From Vagococcus entomophilus (GTDB lineage: Bacteria > Bacillota > Bacilli > Lactobacillales > Vagococcaceae), in assembly GCF_003987595.1 (NCBI RefSeq), contig NZ_NGJZ01000001.1, positions 310,001 to 374,000 of the forward strand: DNA of 64,000 nt, read 5' to 3'. The position numbers were made by a program, and so were the translations under genes. Within the stretch, counting starts at the first letter, position 1; every line of letters starts with the position of its first letter. This document shows positions 7,900 to 16,615 of the stretch, in pieces. Below the pieces are notes generated by a model, which did no database searches, was not told where the DNA came from, and saw only the letters and a program-made list of their open reading frames with translations.

Positions 7900-9303
7900 A
7901 TGGAGTATCAATTTCCAAAAAACTTTTGGTGGGGATCAGCAGCTAGTGGCCCACAAACAGAAGGGACCGTAAGTGGTGATGGAAAAGCGCAAAATATCTG
8001 GGATTTTTGGTATCAAGAAAAACCTGAAAAATTTTACCAAGAAGTAGGACCAAGTGAAACTTCACAATTTTATTTGAACTACCAGGAAGATATTCAAATG
8101 ATGAAAGCAATTGGCCACAATTCGTTTCGAACGTCTATTCAGTGGAGCCGTCTGATTCCAAATCCTGAAACGAAAAAAATAAACGAGGAGGCTGTGGTTT
8201 TTTATAATCATGTGATTGATGAGCTTCTCTCAAATGATATTGAACCCTTTATTAATTTGTATCATTTCGATATGCCCCTATCCCTGCAAGCAAAGGGAGG
8301 TTGGTTGAATAGAGAAGTGGTAGAAGACTATATTTTTTATGCCAAAACTTGTTTTGAGCTATTTGGTGATCGTGTCAAAAAATGGTTTACTCATAATGAG
8401 CCGATTGTACCTGTTGAAGGTGGCTATCTTTATGGGTGGCATTATCCTGATGAAGTAAATCTAAAACACGGTGTTCAAGTAGCATATCATGAGACTCTGG
8501 CCAGTGCTAAAGCAATCGAAGTCTATCACGCACAGCATTATGCTGGTGAGATAGGGATTGTTCTGAATCTTACACCAACTTATCCGAGAGATAAACAAAA
8601 TAAAGCGGATGTTGAAGCAGCACGACTAGTAGATGGATTATTCAATCGCTCTTTTTTAGATCCAGCAGTAAAAGGTGAGTTTCCACGTGATGTGGTGCAA
8701 TGGTTAAAAGAACACGGACTTATGCCCAAAGTGTATAAGGAAGATTTAGAATTGATTCGAAACAATACTATTGATCTTTTAGGCGTCAACTACTACCAAC
8801 CGCGTAGGGTAAAAGTAAAAGAGACACCAATAAATCACGATTTACGCTTTATCATGCCAGAAGATTTTTATGATGTTTATGATATGCCAGGGAAAAAGAT
8901 GAATCCTTACCGAGGTTGGGAAATCTATGAAAAAGGAATTTACGACACACTAATGAACATTAAAGAAAACTATGGCAATATTCGTTGTTATATTTCTGAA
9001 AATGGAATGGGAGTCGAACGAGAAGAGCAGTTTATGAATGCAGAGGGTGTGATTGAAGATGATTACCGAATTAAATTTGTGATTGATCATCTAAAATGGG
9101 TCCACCAGGCGCTCCAAGAAGGCAGTCAAGTACAAGGCTACCACATGTGGACATGTATGGATAACTGGTCTTGGTTGAATGCCTATAAAAATCGTTATGG
9201 TTTTATTGCAGTAGATTTGGAGAATAAGACAAAAAGAACCATCAAAAAAAGTGGCTATTGGTTTAAAGAACTAACCGAAAAAAATGGGTTTATGGAAGAG
9301 TAA
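7900..9303 (+). CDS. Glycoside hydrolase family 1, 6-phospho-beta-glucosidase
   Basis: Cytosolic 467-residue enzyme. The GH1 N-terminal signature is FPKNFWWGSAASGPQTEG. The acid/base glutamate is Glu167 in THNEP and the nucleophile is Glu367 in YISENGMG. It should hydrolyse the phosphorylated disaccharide delivered by the PTS upstream into glucose and glucose-6-phosphate (or an aglycone). The PTS context favours a 6-phospho substrate over a free glycoside. AGGAGTG precedes the ATG. It is separated from IIC by a long hairpin, so it may be partly independent of the sigma-54 transcript. Confidence 0.92.
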   Translation: MEYQFPKNFWWGSAASGPQTEGTVSGDGKAQNIWDFWYQEKPEKFYQEVGPSETSQFYLNYQEDIQMMKAIGHNSFRTSIQWSRLIPNPETKKINEEAVVFYNHVIDELLSNDIEPFINLYHFDMPLSLQAKGGWLNREVVEDYIFYAKTCFELFGDRVKKWFTHNEPIVPVEGGYLYGWHYPDEVNLKHGVQVAYHETLASAKAIEVYHAQHYAGEIGIVLNLTPTYPRDKQNKADVEAARLVDGLFNRSFLDPAVKGEFPRDVVQWLKEHGLMPKVYKEDLELIRNNTIDLLGVNYYQPRRVKVKETPINHDLRFIMPEDFYDVYDMPGKKMNPYRGWEIYEKGIYDTLMNIKENYGNIRCYISENGMGVEREEQFMNAEGVIEDDYRIKFVIDHLKWVHQALQEGSQVQGYHMWTCMDNWSWLNAYKNRYGFIAVDLENKTKRTIKKSGYWFKELTEKNGFMEE

Positions 9304-9349
9304 AGTAAAAATTCAATCGAGCAAATTTTAGGTAGGTTGGAGGTATCCT

Positions 9350-10552
9350 ATGAATGAAGTGAAAAAAATGAACACACAAAATGTAGAAGAGATGTTTCAA
9401 TTAGCAGCGTATGCATTCAACTCCGAAACAACAGAAAAAAGAAAAAAACGATTAAATCAATTGATAGGTCACTCGTCAAATTATGGTTATTTTGTAGAAG
9501 GGATGTTAAGCAGTCAAGTGATTGCAACACACTTCAAAGTTGCTTTTCATACAACAAGCTATAACGTGGGAGGCATTGGCTATGTTTCTTCTTATCCTGA
9601 ATACCGAGGGGAAGGGGGGATTTCGGCGATTATGCAACAGATGCTAAAGGATTTGGCACAAAATAAGATAGAACTGGCCTATTTAGCCCCATTTTCCTAT
9701 CCCTTTTATCGGAAATATGGATTTGAACAAATTTTTGAACAAATCGGTTACACGGTTCAAGCAGAAAAGTGGCCGATTCCTGCTAAGACCTCGGGAGTAG
9801 TGAAAAGAGTCACGTTTGAAATAGCAAAAGAAGCAGGGAAAAACGTTTATGAGCAAGTAATAAAAAATCACAAAGCAGCATTGATAAGAGAATCTTGGTG
9901 GTGGGATTATGTGTTTGGCTTAGAAGAAAAAAACAAATACGCCATTTATCAAAAGGCTACAGGGGAAATAGCGGGGTATTTGATTTATCAGTCTAGTACA
10001 CAGCAGTTTACGATAAAAGAATGGGGCTACCTTAGCTCAGAAGCGATGCGAGCTCTGGTTCATTTTGTAGGCTCACATAACGGCTCAGCTAAAGAATTTT
10101 ACTTAAAGCAAGCTTTTAGTGGAGAAAATCTAAGTTTTCTGTTATCTGATCCCAGTCTGAAAATGGAACTAAATCCTTATATGATGGGAAGAATTGTTGA
10201 TTTTGAGCATTTTATCCAAAAGTATCCGTTTTCTAAGGAGAACGAAAAAAAAGCTGTATACTATTTTGAAGTGGAAGAAGATAGATATGCGCCGTGGAAC
10301 ACAGGCATCTGGCAAGTCATTCCTACAAAGAATGATCAAAATCAAGTCAAAAAAATAAGTAGAGGCTCAGCAAATTTTGAGGGTGCGGTAAGAGTCAAGG
10401 GGACTATTCAATCTTTCACACAACTTTTATTAGGATATAAATCAGTGGAACAACTGCTTTTTTTTGAAAGGTTGAAAGGAAACGCAGAGGAACTTTTATC
10501 ACTCAGCAACGTTCTTCCAAAAGGAAAGTCTCTTTTACACGATTACTTTTAA
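9350..10552 (+). CDS. Eis-family GNAT N-acetyltransferase
   Basis: 400 residues, the usual Eis length: an N-terminal GNAT domain, a second GNAT-like domain and a C-terminal SCP2-type domain. The acetyl-CoA region reads GIGYVSSYPEYRGEGGISAIM, and PFSYPFYRKYGFE holds the tyrosine typical of the family. The protein ends in Phe, the residue whose terminal carboxylate serves catalysis in Eis enzymes. Eis relatives acetylate amines, including some aminoglycosides and peptides; the substrate here is unknown. It lies 46 bases after the glucosidase with a GGAGG site and could be the last gene of the PTS operon. I see no convincing terminator after it. Confidence 0.85.
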   Translation: MNEVKKMNTQNVEEMFQLAAYAFNSETTEKRKKRLNQLIGHSSNYGYFVEGMLSSQVIATHFKVAFHTTSYNVGGIGYVSSYPEYRGEGGISAIMQQMLKDLAQNKIELAYLAPFSYPFYRKYGFEQIFEQIGYTVQAEKWPIPAKTSGVVKRVTFEIAKEAGKNVYEQVIKNHKAALIRESWWWDYVFGLEEKNKYAIYQKATGEIAGYLIYQSSTQQFTIKEWGYLSSEAMRALVHFVGSHNGSAKEFYLKQAFSGENLSFLLSDPSLKMELNPYMMGRIVDFEHFIQKYPFSKENEKKAVYYFEVEEDRYAPWNTGIWQVIPTKNDQNQVKKISRGSANFEGAVRVKGTIQSFTQLLLGYKSVEQLLFFERLKGNAEELLSLSNVLPKGKSLLHDYF

Positions 10553-10660
10553 CTAAATAGTTGCTTTCAAGCGCACAGGATTTTCAGCTAATATAGAGCA
10601 GATCTTAAGGCCATGATCATTAGATGGTTACTTTAAATGAGTGAGCTTTTCTTAATTGGA

Positions 10661-10689
10661 TTGACAGTGAAGGGGATATTCGATAGAAT
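10661..10689 (+). promoter_or_regulatory. Promoter of the tRNA-Arg gene
   Basis: A consensus -35 TTGACA (10661-10666), a 17-base spacer and -10 TAGAAT (10684-10689) lie 47 bases before the tRNA. The rest of the gap 10553-10735 shows no coding signal. Confidence 0.85.
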
Positions 10690-10735
10690 AATAGGTGAGT
10701 CTTAAAAACTTAACTTGTTATTTTATAGTTCTCTT

Positions 10736-10807
10736 GTCCCTTTAGTTAAATGGATATAACAAATCCCTCCTAAGGATTAGTTGCTGGTTCGATTCCGGCA
10801 GGGGACG
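10736..10807 (+). tRNA. tRNA-Arg (anticodon CCU)
   Basis: A complete cloverleaf can be folded. The acceptor arm GTCCCTT pairs with AGGGGAC. The anticodon stem AATCC/GGATT encloses CTCCTAA, giving anticodon CCU for AGG codons. The T arm reads CTGGTTCGATTCCGG and the discriminator base is G. CCA is not encoded. It stands alone with its own promoter and terminator. Genes for this tRNA are often used as integration sites by mobile elements in related bacteria; no integrase is next to it here. Confidence 0.93.
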
Positions 10808-10850
10808 TATAAAAAAAGTGTAACGTGGGAGCGTTACACTTTTTTTATAC
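10807..10850 (+). terminator. Terminator of the tRNA-Arg gene
   Basis: A perfect 19-bp stem (10807-10825 with 10832-10850), a 6-base loop and a run of seven T within the right arm. The left arm begins at the tRNA discriminator base. Confidence 0.92.
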
Positions 10851-10872
10851 GAAAATTTGGAATAGAAAGAAA

Positions 10873-10914
10873 AAGATTCTGGACTCTAACTTTTTAGTTA
10901 GAGTCCAGAATCTT
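10873..10914 (-). terminator. Terminator of the NADH dehydrogenase gene
   Basis: A perfect 19-bp stem (10873-10891 with 10896-10914) with a 4-base loop. Read on the minus strand it follows the ndh stop and is trailed by a T-rich tract, so it ends ndh. Confidence 0.88.
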
Positions 10915-10931
10915 AGGACCCTCATATATTT

Positions 10932-12137
10932 TTAATGATAAAAATCGAAGCGCCCTTTTTTCAAAAGAACATTGGCAGATCCAACTTGTAAGAGAGATTT
11001 GTCAGCAACACCTTTTTTCATCACAGAGGCAAGATAACCTTTAAAGTGTTTGCCTCCAACTTCGGCAATTGCTTCGTTATCACCGATAGAACAAACGGTT
11101 CCAGCAGAGGTAAAGCTAAAAGCTTGAGTTGCTTTATTATTCAGTTTTGCTTCCAAATTCACGACAACTGTATCTGCTTGTTTTAAAGCAATTTGAGCAG
11201 TTGTTGGGTAAGGGCGATTATTTTCTTTGTTCATAACCGCACTGACATCTCCAATCATGAAAATTTCTTCATTACTAGGAACGGTTAAATCCTCATTGAC
11301 CATGACACGACCACGTCGAGCATCAAACCCAGAACCCTCGATAACGCTACTACCTTTAACCCCAGTCGTCCAAATAATCGTATTTGCTGCCACTTCTTCA
11401 AGTTGTTCTCCTTTTTGGTAAACAACAGCTCCAGATTTAATTTCTTTGATAGGCGTTCCAACACAGAAAGTAACTCCACGTGTTTTTAGTTTATCGATGG
11501 CATAGTTAGATAATTTTTCTGGAAACATTGGCAGTAACTTGTCCATTGCTTCGATACAGGTTATTTTCACTTGCTCTAATGGGAAACCATATTTCTTTGC
11601 TAATTTTGGCAAAAGATTTGTTAATTCGCCTAAGTATTCAATACTTGTAAAACCCGCTCCGCAAACAGCGATGCTCAAATCATTTACATCTTTAGAAGTT
11701 GCGTAGTTTGCTAATTGTGCTTCTAAGTGTTTTCTTGCTGCAGTTGCAGTTGGAATATCTACGAGACATAGACTGTTTTCTTCTACACCTGGGATATTGA
11801 ACGATTCAGACTCAAATCCAAGAGCAACAACCAAGTAGTCATAAGATAAATCATTTCCTTTTTGCAGTGATACAGTTTTTGAATCTTTGTTTATTTTTTC
11901 CACAGTGTCTTGAATAAATGTGACTTTCTTTTCGTTAACGACTTGTTTTAAATCAAAACAAATCTTGTCAGAATCATGTGTACCAGCAGCTACTTCGTGT
12001 AAATAAGTTGCTTCATAGTGGTAGCTGTTTTTGTTAACCAGTACGATTTCAGCGTCTAAATGTTTTTTTTGTAGTCCTTTAATCACACGTAGTCCACCGT
12101 AACCGGCACCTAAAACTACAATTTTTTTCTTTGCCAT
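10932..12137 (-). CDS. ndh: Type II NADH dehydrogenase (NDH-2)
   Basis: Membrane-associated flavoprotein of 401 residues that passes electrons from NADH to menaquinone without pumping protons. The FAD-binding loop is VVLGAGYGG (about 7-15); the NADH-binding Rossmann loop is AVCGAGFTSIEYLGEL, a variant of GxGxxG. TIIWTTGVKG and the EIFMIGDVSAV motif near residue 295 are typical of the family. GGAGG precedes the ATG. The gene has a consensus promoter and a strong terminator, so it is monocistronic. In a largely fermentative organism it would re-oxidise NADH when quinone is available. Confidence 0.92.
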   Translation of the reverse strand: MAKKKIVVLGAGYGGLRVIKGLQKKHLDAEIVLVNKNSYHYEATYLHEVAAGTHDSDKICFDLKQVVNEKKVTFIQDTVEKINKDSKTVSLQKGNDLSYDYLVVALGFESESFNIPGVEENSLCLVDIPTATAARKHLEAQLANYATSKDVNDLSIAVCGAGFTSIEYLGELTNLLPKLAKKYGFPLEQVKITCIEAMDKLLPMFPEKLSNYAIDKLKTRGVTFCVGTPIKEIKSGAVVYQKGEQLEEVAANTIIWTTGVKGSSVIEGSGFDARRGRVMVNEDLTVPSNEEIFMIGDVSAVMNKENNRPYPTTAQIALKQADTVVVNLEAKLNNKATQAFSFTSAGTVCSIGDNEAIAEVGGKHFKGYLASVMKKGVADKSLLQVGSANVLLKKGRFDFYH

Positions 12138-12182
12138 GTTAATGCCTCCAAAATAAGTCTCTTATTGAATATCTACCGTTCT

Positions 12183-12211
12183 ATGATAAAGCTCTTTGTG
12201 TTTAGTGTCAA
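12183..12211 (-). promoter_or_regulatory. Promoter of ndh
   Basis: On the minus strand TTGACA (12206-12211), a 17-base spacer and TATCAT (12183-12188). A consensus -35 with perfect spacing, about 50 bases before the ndh start. Confidence 0.85.
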
Positions 12212-12311
12212 CAAAAAGAAACACAGTAAATAAGGCTGTAACAGTGTAAAATGTCCGTTTTCCACAACTTAATGAAAACCTTCACAATTTTTTAGCTGTT
12301 TTCACTATTAA

Positions 12312-12340
12312 TTCACTAGTATTTTTAAAGAATCTATGAT
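12312..12340 (+). promoter_or_regulatory. Promoter of the secG cluster
   Basis: TTCACT (12312-12317), a 17-base spacer and TATGAT (12335-12340). Transcription would start near 12347, at the edge of a perfect palindrome. Confidence 0.65.
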
Positions 12341-12348
12341 AAAGTTGT

Positions 12349-12369
12349 ACTATATTAGTTTAATATAGT
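12349..12369 (+). promoter_or_regulatory. Perfect 9-bp palindrome at the secG transcription start
   Basis: ACTATATTA and TAATATAGT flank GTT at 12349-12369, directly before the GGGGAGGG ribosome-binding site of secG. It could be a repressor operator at +1 or a 5' hairpin that stabilises the message. No matching regulator is identified. Confidence 0.55.
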
Positions 12370-12385
12370 GGGGAGGGTCTAGCCC

Positions 12386-12625
12386 GTGTATAATATTTTA
12401 TTAGCTATCATGCTTATTTTGTCTGTTCTCATCGTGATTGTTGTGATGATGCAGCCTAGCAAACAAAATAGTGCTGCAAGTGCTTTTTCTGGAGGCGCAG
12501 ATCAGTTATTTGGCAAACAAAAAGCGCGCGGTTTTGAAGCGGTTATGCAACGTTTCACAACGATTCTTGGATGCGCGTGGGTGATTGTTGCCTTATTATT
12601 AGCTTATTTATCTTCTGGTTCTTAG
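12386..12625 (+). CDS. secG: Preprotein translocase subunit SecG
   Basis: 79-residue subunit of the SecYEG channel. It has two transmembrane segments (about 3-22 and 56-75) joined by the polar loop SGGADQLFGKQKARG, typical of SecG. The GTG start is chosen because MYNILLAIMLILSVLIVIVV begins where SecG proteins normally begin and GGGAGGG lies just upstream; no ATG gives a full first helix. It heads the conserved secG-est-rnr-smpB cluster, although a terminator follows it. Confidence 0.93.
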   Translation: MYNILLAIMLILSVLIVIVVMMQPSKQNSAASAFSGGADQLFGKQKARGFEAVMQRFTTILGCAWVIVALLLAYLSSGS

Positions 12626-12630
12626 AATAA

Positions 12631-12661
12631 AAAAAGCCTCCTGATTTCAGGGGGCTTTTTC
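12631..12661 (+). terminator. Terminator after secG
   Basis: A stem of 12631-12643 with 12648-12660 and a T-tract in the right arm. It lies between secG and est, so est-rnr-smpB depends on read-through or an internal promoter that I cannot identify. Confidence 0.85.
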
Positions 12662-12693
12662 TTTGAAAATAATAAAGAAGGAGAGACAAGTAG

Positions 12694-13443
12694 ATGGTGC
12701 AAGTGAAATTACCCACAACGTTATATTTTAAACAAATACATAAAAAAAAAGCAGTTCTACTATTACATGCTTATTCTGGGAGTCCAAATGATGTCAGAAT
12801 GCTCGCAAGAAAATTAGAAAAAGAAGAATACGCTGTTTATGTCCCTCTGCTTTTAGGCCATGGTACACTCAATCCTTCTGATATTTTGCGTTTTACACCA
12901 GAAGATTGGTGGGGACAAGTAAAGCAAAGCATGCATTTTTTAATAGAAGAAGGATACCAAAAAATCACAGTATTTGGGTTATCAATGGGCGGGATTTTTG
13001 CCATGCGAACACTTGAACAGTTTTCTGAGTGTAGCGCAGGCGGGTGTTTTTGTTCACCGCTCTTTCCAGATACTAAGCAAGCCATTTTACCCAATTTTCT
13101 TAGTTACTGTGAAACGGTTTTACGCTATCAAAAAAAAACGCCAGATGAAATCACTAATTTTATCCAGTCCATAAAACCTGCTGCGCAAAGCCAGTTAAGG
13201 CAAATCCAACTATTTGCTGGCCAAACAGCGGCTAGTTTAGCAGAAATTCAACAACCTGTTTTCTTAGCACAAGCAGGAAAAGATAAAATGATTGATCCAG
13301 ATGCGGTCAAAGAAATAAAACAAGCATTAACACATACACAAACAGTCCTAAAAATGTATCCAGAAAGTGGACATGTCTTAACTGTGGACAAAGCACATCA
13401 CCAGTTGGAAAATGATGTAGTTACTTTTTTAGCTCAACTTTAA
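12694..13443 (+). CDS. est: Alpha/beta-hydrolase carboxylesterase (Est30 type)
   Basis: 249-residue alpha/beta hydrolase. The nucleophile is Ser97 in GLSMGG, the catalytic histidine is likely His227 in ESGHVL, and the acid is probably Asp197 in AGKDKMID. HAYSGSP near residue 25 forms the oxyanion region. It hydrolyses medium-chain esters in characterised relatives; its physiological role is unknown. Its place between secG and rnr is conserved across Firmicutes. GAAGGAG precedes the ATG. Confidence 0.88.
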   Translation: MVQVKLPTTLYFKQIHKKKAVLLLHAYSGSPNDVRMLARKLEKEEYAVYVPLLLGHGTLNPSDILRFTPEDWWGQVKQSMHFLIEEGYQKITVFGLSMGGIFAMRTLEQFSECSAGGCFCSPLFPDTKQAILPNFLSYCETVLRYQKKTPDEITNFIQSIKPAAQSQLRQIQLFAGQTAASLAEIQQPVFLAQAGKDKMIDPDAVKEIKQALTHTQTVLKMYPESGHVLTVDKAHHQLENDVVTFLAQL

Positions 13444-13490
13444 AAGGCGTGTTTGTATGGGGATAGATGCTCGATGAAAAGAGGAAAATA

Positions 13491-15857
13491 ATGTCAGATA
13501 CAACAATTAAAGAAAAAATAATGACGTACATGAAGCAAGAAAGCAAAAAAGTACTGTCTGTTGAGCAATTAAGTGAGGGACTATCTTTGCAAAAAAGTAA
13601 TGATTTTAAGCTTCTTGTTCAAACAATTGCGATTATGGAACAAGAAGGCCTATTAGAATTTACGAAAAAAGGCAAAGTGAGATTGCCAGTTAAAGATGTT
13701 CAGATAGAGGGAACTTATAGAGCAAATGAAAGAGGATTTGGTTTTGTGACCATTGATCCTGAAGAAGATGATGTGTATGTTCCAAAAGAAAATGCCGGTT
13801 TTGCTTTAGACGGAGATACTGTTTCCATTGAAATTACGAAGCCAGCTGAAGCTTGGAGCGATAAAGGAGCAGAGGGGCGTGTAGTCAAGGTTTTAAAGCG
13901 TGCTTTTACTCAGATAGTGGGCGAGTTTGTTCCTTTTGATAAAGAAACGGTCAAAGAAACAGAATTATATGGGTATGTGATTCCAAAAGATAAGAAATTA
14001 ACTGCCTATCAAGTTTCGATTACAGCCACAGGTATCGAACCGGTTGAAGGTGCTATTTGTGTGGTAGAGTTAGTTCATTATCCAGAAAAAGGATATGAAA
14101 AAAGTCTCGAAGGAATTGTTAAACAAGTAGTTGGGCATAAAAATGATCCTGGAATGGATATTTTATCTATCGTAATGCAGCACGGTATTCCTACTGAATT
14201 TCCGGAAGATGTTTTAAAACAAGCAGATGCTGTTGCTGATCAGTTGAGTGAAGAAGATTTTAAAAACCGCCAAGATCGGCGAGAGCAAGTAACGGTTACA
14301 ATTGATGGAGAAGATGCCAAAGATTTAGATGACGCGGTAACGGTGAGAATACTGTCAAATGGACATTATTTTTTAGGTGTGCATATTGCAGATGTTTCGT
14401 ATTATGTTACTGAGAATAGTCCGCTTGATGCTGAGGCATATGACAGGGCCACTAGCGTTTATCTCACAGATAGAGTAATTCCGATGTTGCCACATCGACT
14501 TTCAAATGGAATTTGTTCGCTCAATCCCTTGGTGGACCGCTTGACGATGAGTTGTGAAATGGAGATTAATCAAGAGGGGCAAGTCGTTCGCCACGAGATT
14601 TTTCCAAGTGTTATTCGCACAAGTGCCCGGATGACGTATACGGCTGTGAACGAAATCCTGGAAGAGAAAAATGTGGAGACGAGAGAAAAGTATCAAAATC
14701 TTGTCCCAATGTTTGAACAAATGGGAGAATTGCATCAAATTTTAGAACAAATGAGACAAAGACGTGGTGCCATTTCCTTTGAAGATCATGAAGCCAAAAT
14801 TTTAGTTGATGAATCAGGCCATCCAAATGAAATCGTTCTTCGAGAGCGTGGGATAGGCGAGAGAATGATTGAATCCTTTATGCTAGCTGCGAATGAAACA
14901 GTAGCTAAACATTTTAGAGAGTTAAAACTTCCTTTTATATATAGAATACATGAGCAACCTAAAGAAGAAAAAGTCCAAAGATTTTTCGAGTTTGCTACTA
15001 ACTTTGGGATCGTAGTCAAAGGAACGAAAGAAGACATTTCACCCAAAGAACTACAGGCTGTTTTAGATCAAGTGGCTGGCAACCCCGAAGAAGCAGTTAT
15101 CAATACCATGCTACTTCGAAGCATGCAACAAGCCAAATATTCAGAAGACCCTTATGGTCACTATGGTCTTGCGGCAGAAGACTATACACATTTCACGTCT
15201 CCTATTCGAAGATATCCAGACTTAATTGTTCATCGTTTGATTCGACAATATGACAGTTTACCTGTCCAAGAGGAAATAAAAGCGAAATGGGCAGAAGTGC
15301 TACCGGATATTGCGGACCATAGTTCGAAGATGGAACGTCGAGCGGTTGAAGCGGAACGTGATACAGATTCTTTGAAAAAAGCTGAATTTATGATGGACAA
15401 AGTGGATGAAGAATTTGACGGAATTATAAGCTCTATAACCAAGTTTGGGATGTTTGTCGAGTTGCCTAACACTGTAGAAGGGTTAATTCATTTAAAAAAC
15501 TTACACCAAGATTATTTCCATTATTTGGAAAATCATCTTGCATTGGTGGGAGAAAGAACGGGTGTGACTTATAAAATCGGACAGAAAGTCCGCATCAAAG
15601 TAACACGAGCAGATCCAGAGACCAAAGAAATTGATTTTGAGTTACTAGATGCTGAATCAGTAGAGCGCATTGAAGTTCCTAAAAAGAAAAATAAAACGTT
15701 TAGTAAAAATGAAAACAAACGTCAAAAAAATCCGATAAAAAAGGAAAATTTTGATGGAAAACAAAAAAAAGGGAAGAAAAACAAACAAAATAAAAAAAGC
15801 AAAAAACCTTTTTATAAAGAGATTTCTAAAAAGAAGAAGCTGAAAAAAAAGAAATGA
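13491..15857 (+). CDS. rnr: Ribonuclease R
   Basis: About 788 residues: an N-terminal winged helix, cold-shock-type OB domains (GTYRANERGFGFVTID and following), the catalytic RNB domain with TIDGEDAKDLDDAV holding the metal-binding aspartates, and a C-terminal S1 domain (FDGIISSITKFGMFVELP). A lysine-rich tail of about 60 residues follows. It degrades structured RNA 3' to 5' and works with tmRNA-SmpB on non-stop messages, which fits the adjacent smpB. An ATG at 13467 is in frame, but GAGGA six bases before 13491 supports the later start. Confidence 0.95.
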   Translation: MSDTTIKEKIMTYMKQESKKVLSVEQLSEGLSLQKSNDFKLLVQTIAIMEQEGLLEFTKKGKVRLPVKDVQIEGTYRANERGFGFVTIDPEEDDVYVPKENAGFALDGDTVSIEITKPAEAWSDKGAEGRVVKVLKRAFTQIVGEFVPFDKETVKETELYGYVIPKDKKLTAYQVSITATGIEPVEGAICVVELVHYPEKGYEKSLEGIVKQVVGHKNDPGMDILSIVMQHGIPTEFPEDVLKQADAVADQLSEEDFKNRQDRREQVTVTIDGEDAKDLDDAVTVRILSNGHYFLGVHIADVSYYVTENSPLDAEAYDRATSVYLTDRVIPMLPHRLSNGICSLNPLVDRLTMSCEMEINQEGQVVRHEIFPSVIRTSARMTYTAVNEILEEKNVETREKYQNLVPMFEQMGELHQILEQMRQRRGAISFEDHEAKILVDESGHPNEIVLRERGIGERMIESFMLAANETVAKHFRELKLPFIYRIHEQPKEEKVQRFFEFATNFGIVVKGTKEDISPKELQAVLDQVAGNPEEAVINTMLLRSMQQAKYSEDPYGHYGLAAEDYTHFTSPIRRYPDLIVHRLIRQYDSLPVQEEIKAKWAEVLPDIADHSSKMERRAVEAERDTDSLKKAEFMMDKVDEEFDGIISSITKFGMFVELPNTVEGLIHLKNLHQDYFHYLENHLALVGERTGVTYKIGQKVRIKVTRADPETKEIDFELLDAESVERIEVPKKKNKTFSKNENKRQKNPIKKENFDGKQKKGKKNKQNKKSKKPFYKEISKKKKLKKKK

Positions 15858-15874
15858 AATTGAGGTGAATTCAG

Positions 15875-16339
15875 ATGCCTAAAGGTGAAGGGAAATTAAT
15901 TGCACAAAATAAAAAAGCAAGACATGATTATGCTGTAACGGATACAATGGAAGCAGGAATCGTTCTTTTAGGTACGGAGATAAAATCGATCCGCAATAGT
16001 AGGATCAACCTGAAAGACGGATTTGCTCGGGTGCGTAACGGTGAAGTCTTTTTGCATAACGTGCATATCAGTCCCTATGAACAAGGGAACTTATTCAATC
16101 ACGAACCTTTGAGAACAAGAAAGCTGTTGTTGCATAAAAAACAAATTGCAAAATTAACTGTTGAAACCAAAAATGCAGGTGTGACGTTAGTTCCCTTAAA
16201 AGTTTACATTAAAAATGGTTATGCCAAAGTATTGATTGGGATTGCCAAAGGGAAAAAACAATATGATAAGCGTGAAGATTTGAAGCGACGAGACATAGAT
16301 CGTCAAATTGACAGAACGCTTAAAAGTCGTAGTAAGTAA
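15875..16339 (+). CDS. smpB: SsrA-binding protein SmpB
   Basis: 154-residue basic protein. It begins [19 protein letters not shown] and contains [13 protein letters not shown] and DGFARV, all diagnostic of SmpB, with a basic C-terminal tail [19 protein letters not shown] that inserts in the ribosome mRNA channel. It binds tmRNA and rescues stalled ribosomes. It follows rnr by 17 bases with its own GAGGTGA site. Confidence 0.97.
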   Translation: MPKGEGKLIAQNKKARHDYAVTDTMEAGIVLLGTEIKSIRNSRINLKDGFARVRNGEVFLHNVHISPYEQGNLFNHEPLRTRKLLLHKKQIAKLTVETKNAGVTLVPLKVYIKNGYAKVLIGIAKGKKQYDKREDLKRRDIDRQIDRTLKSRSK

Positions 16340-16350
16340 TCAAATAACAT

Positions 16351-16398
16351 AAAGAAAGCCCCTCATCCATCCGCGAACGATGAGGGGCTTTCTTTTGT
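16351..16398 (+). terminator. Terminator after smpB
   Basis: A perfect 17-bp stem (16351-16367 with 16379-16395), an 11-base loop and T-rich flanks. It ends the rnr-smpB transcript before the atp operon. Confidence 0.92.
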
Positions 16399-16508
16399 TT
16401 TTTATTAAAAAATAGTTCTTAGAATTAACCAAAATTTCACCACTTTTTAAGAAATATTGGTTTATTTTATTAGTGAAAAAAATATTTAGTTTTTTCATGA
16501 AAACATTT

Positions 16509-16537
16509 TGTAATTTCTTTGGAATGGTGGTATGATA
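16509..16537 (+). promoter_or_regulatory. Promoter of the atp operon
   Basis: TTGTAA (16509-16514), a 17-base spacer and TATGAT (16532-16537) with an upstream TGG extended -10. This leaves a leader of about 130 bases before atpB. Confidence 0.8.
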
Positions 16538-16568
16538 AACCGTGTTAAAAGCAATAGTTAATAGTTCA

Positions 16569-16615
16569 ATAAGAAAAAACTTATGTAAGAATTTCATGTA
16601 TGTGTTTTTTCTTAT
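16569..16615 (+). other. Hairpin in the atp operon leader
   Basis: Positions 16569-16580 and 16604-16615 are exact 12-base complements around a 23-base loop. No T-tract follows, so it is not a terminator. It may stabilise the long message. I see no other feature in the leader. Confidence 0.45.

Noticed and set aside
10553-10660. Possible small gene or RNA between the Eis gene and the tRNA promoter
   Set aside because: No open frame with a ribosome-binding site and no stable structured RNA could be recognised.
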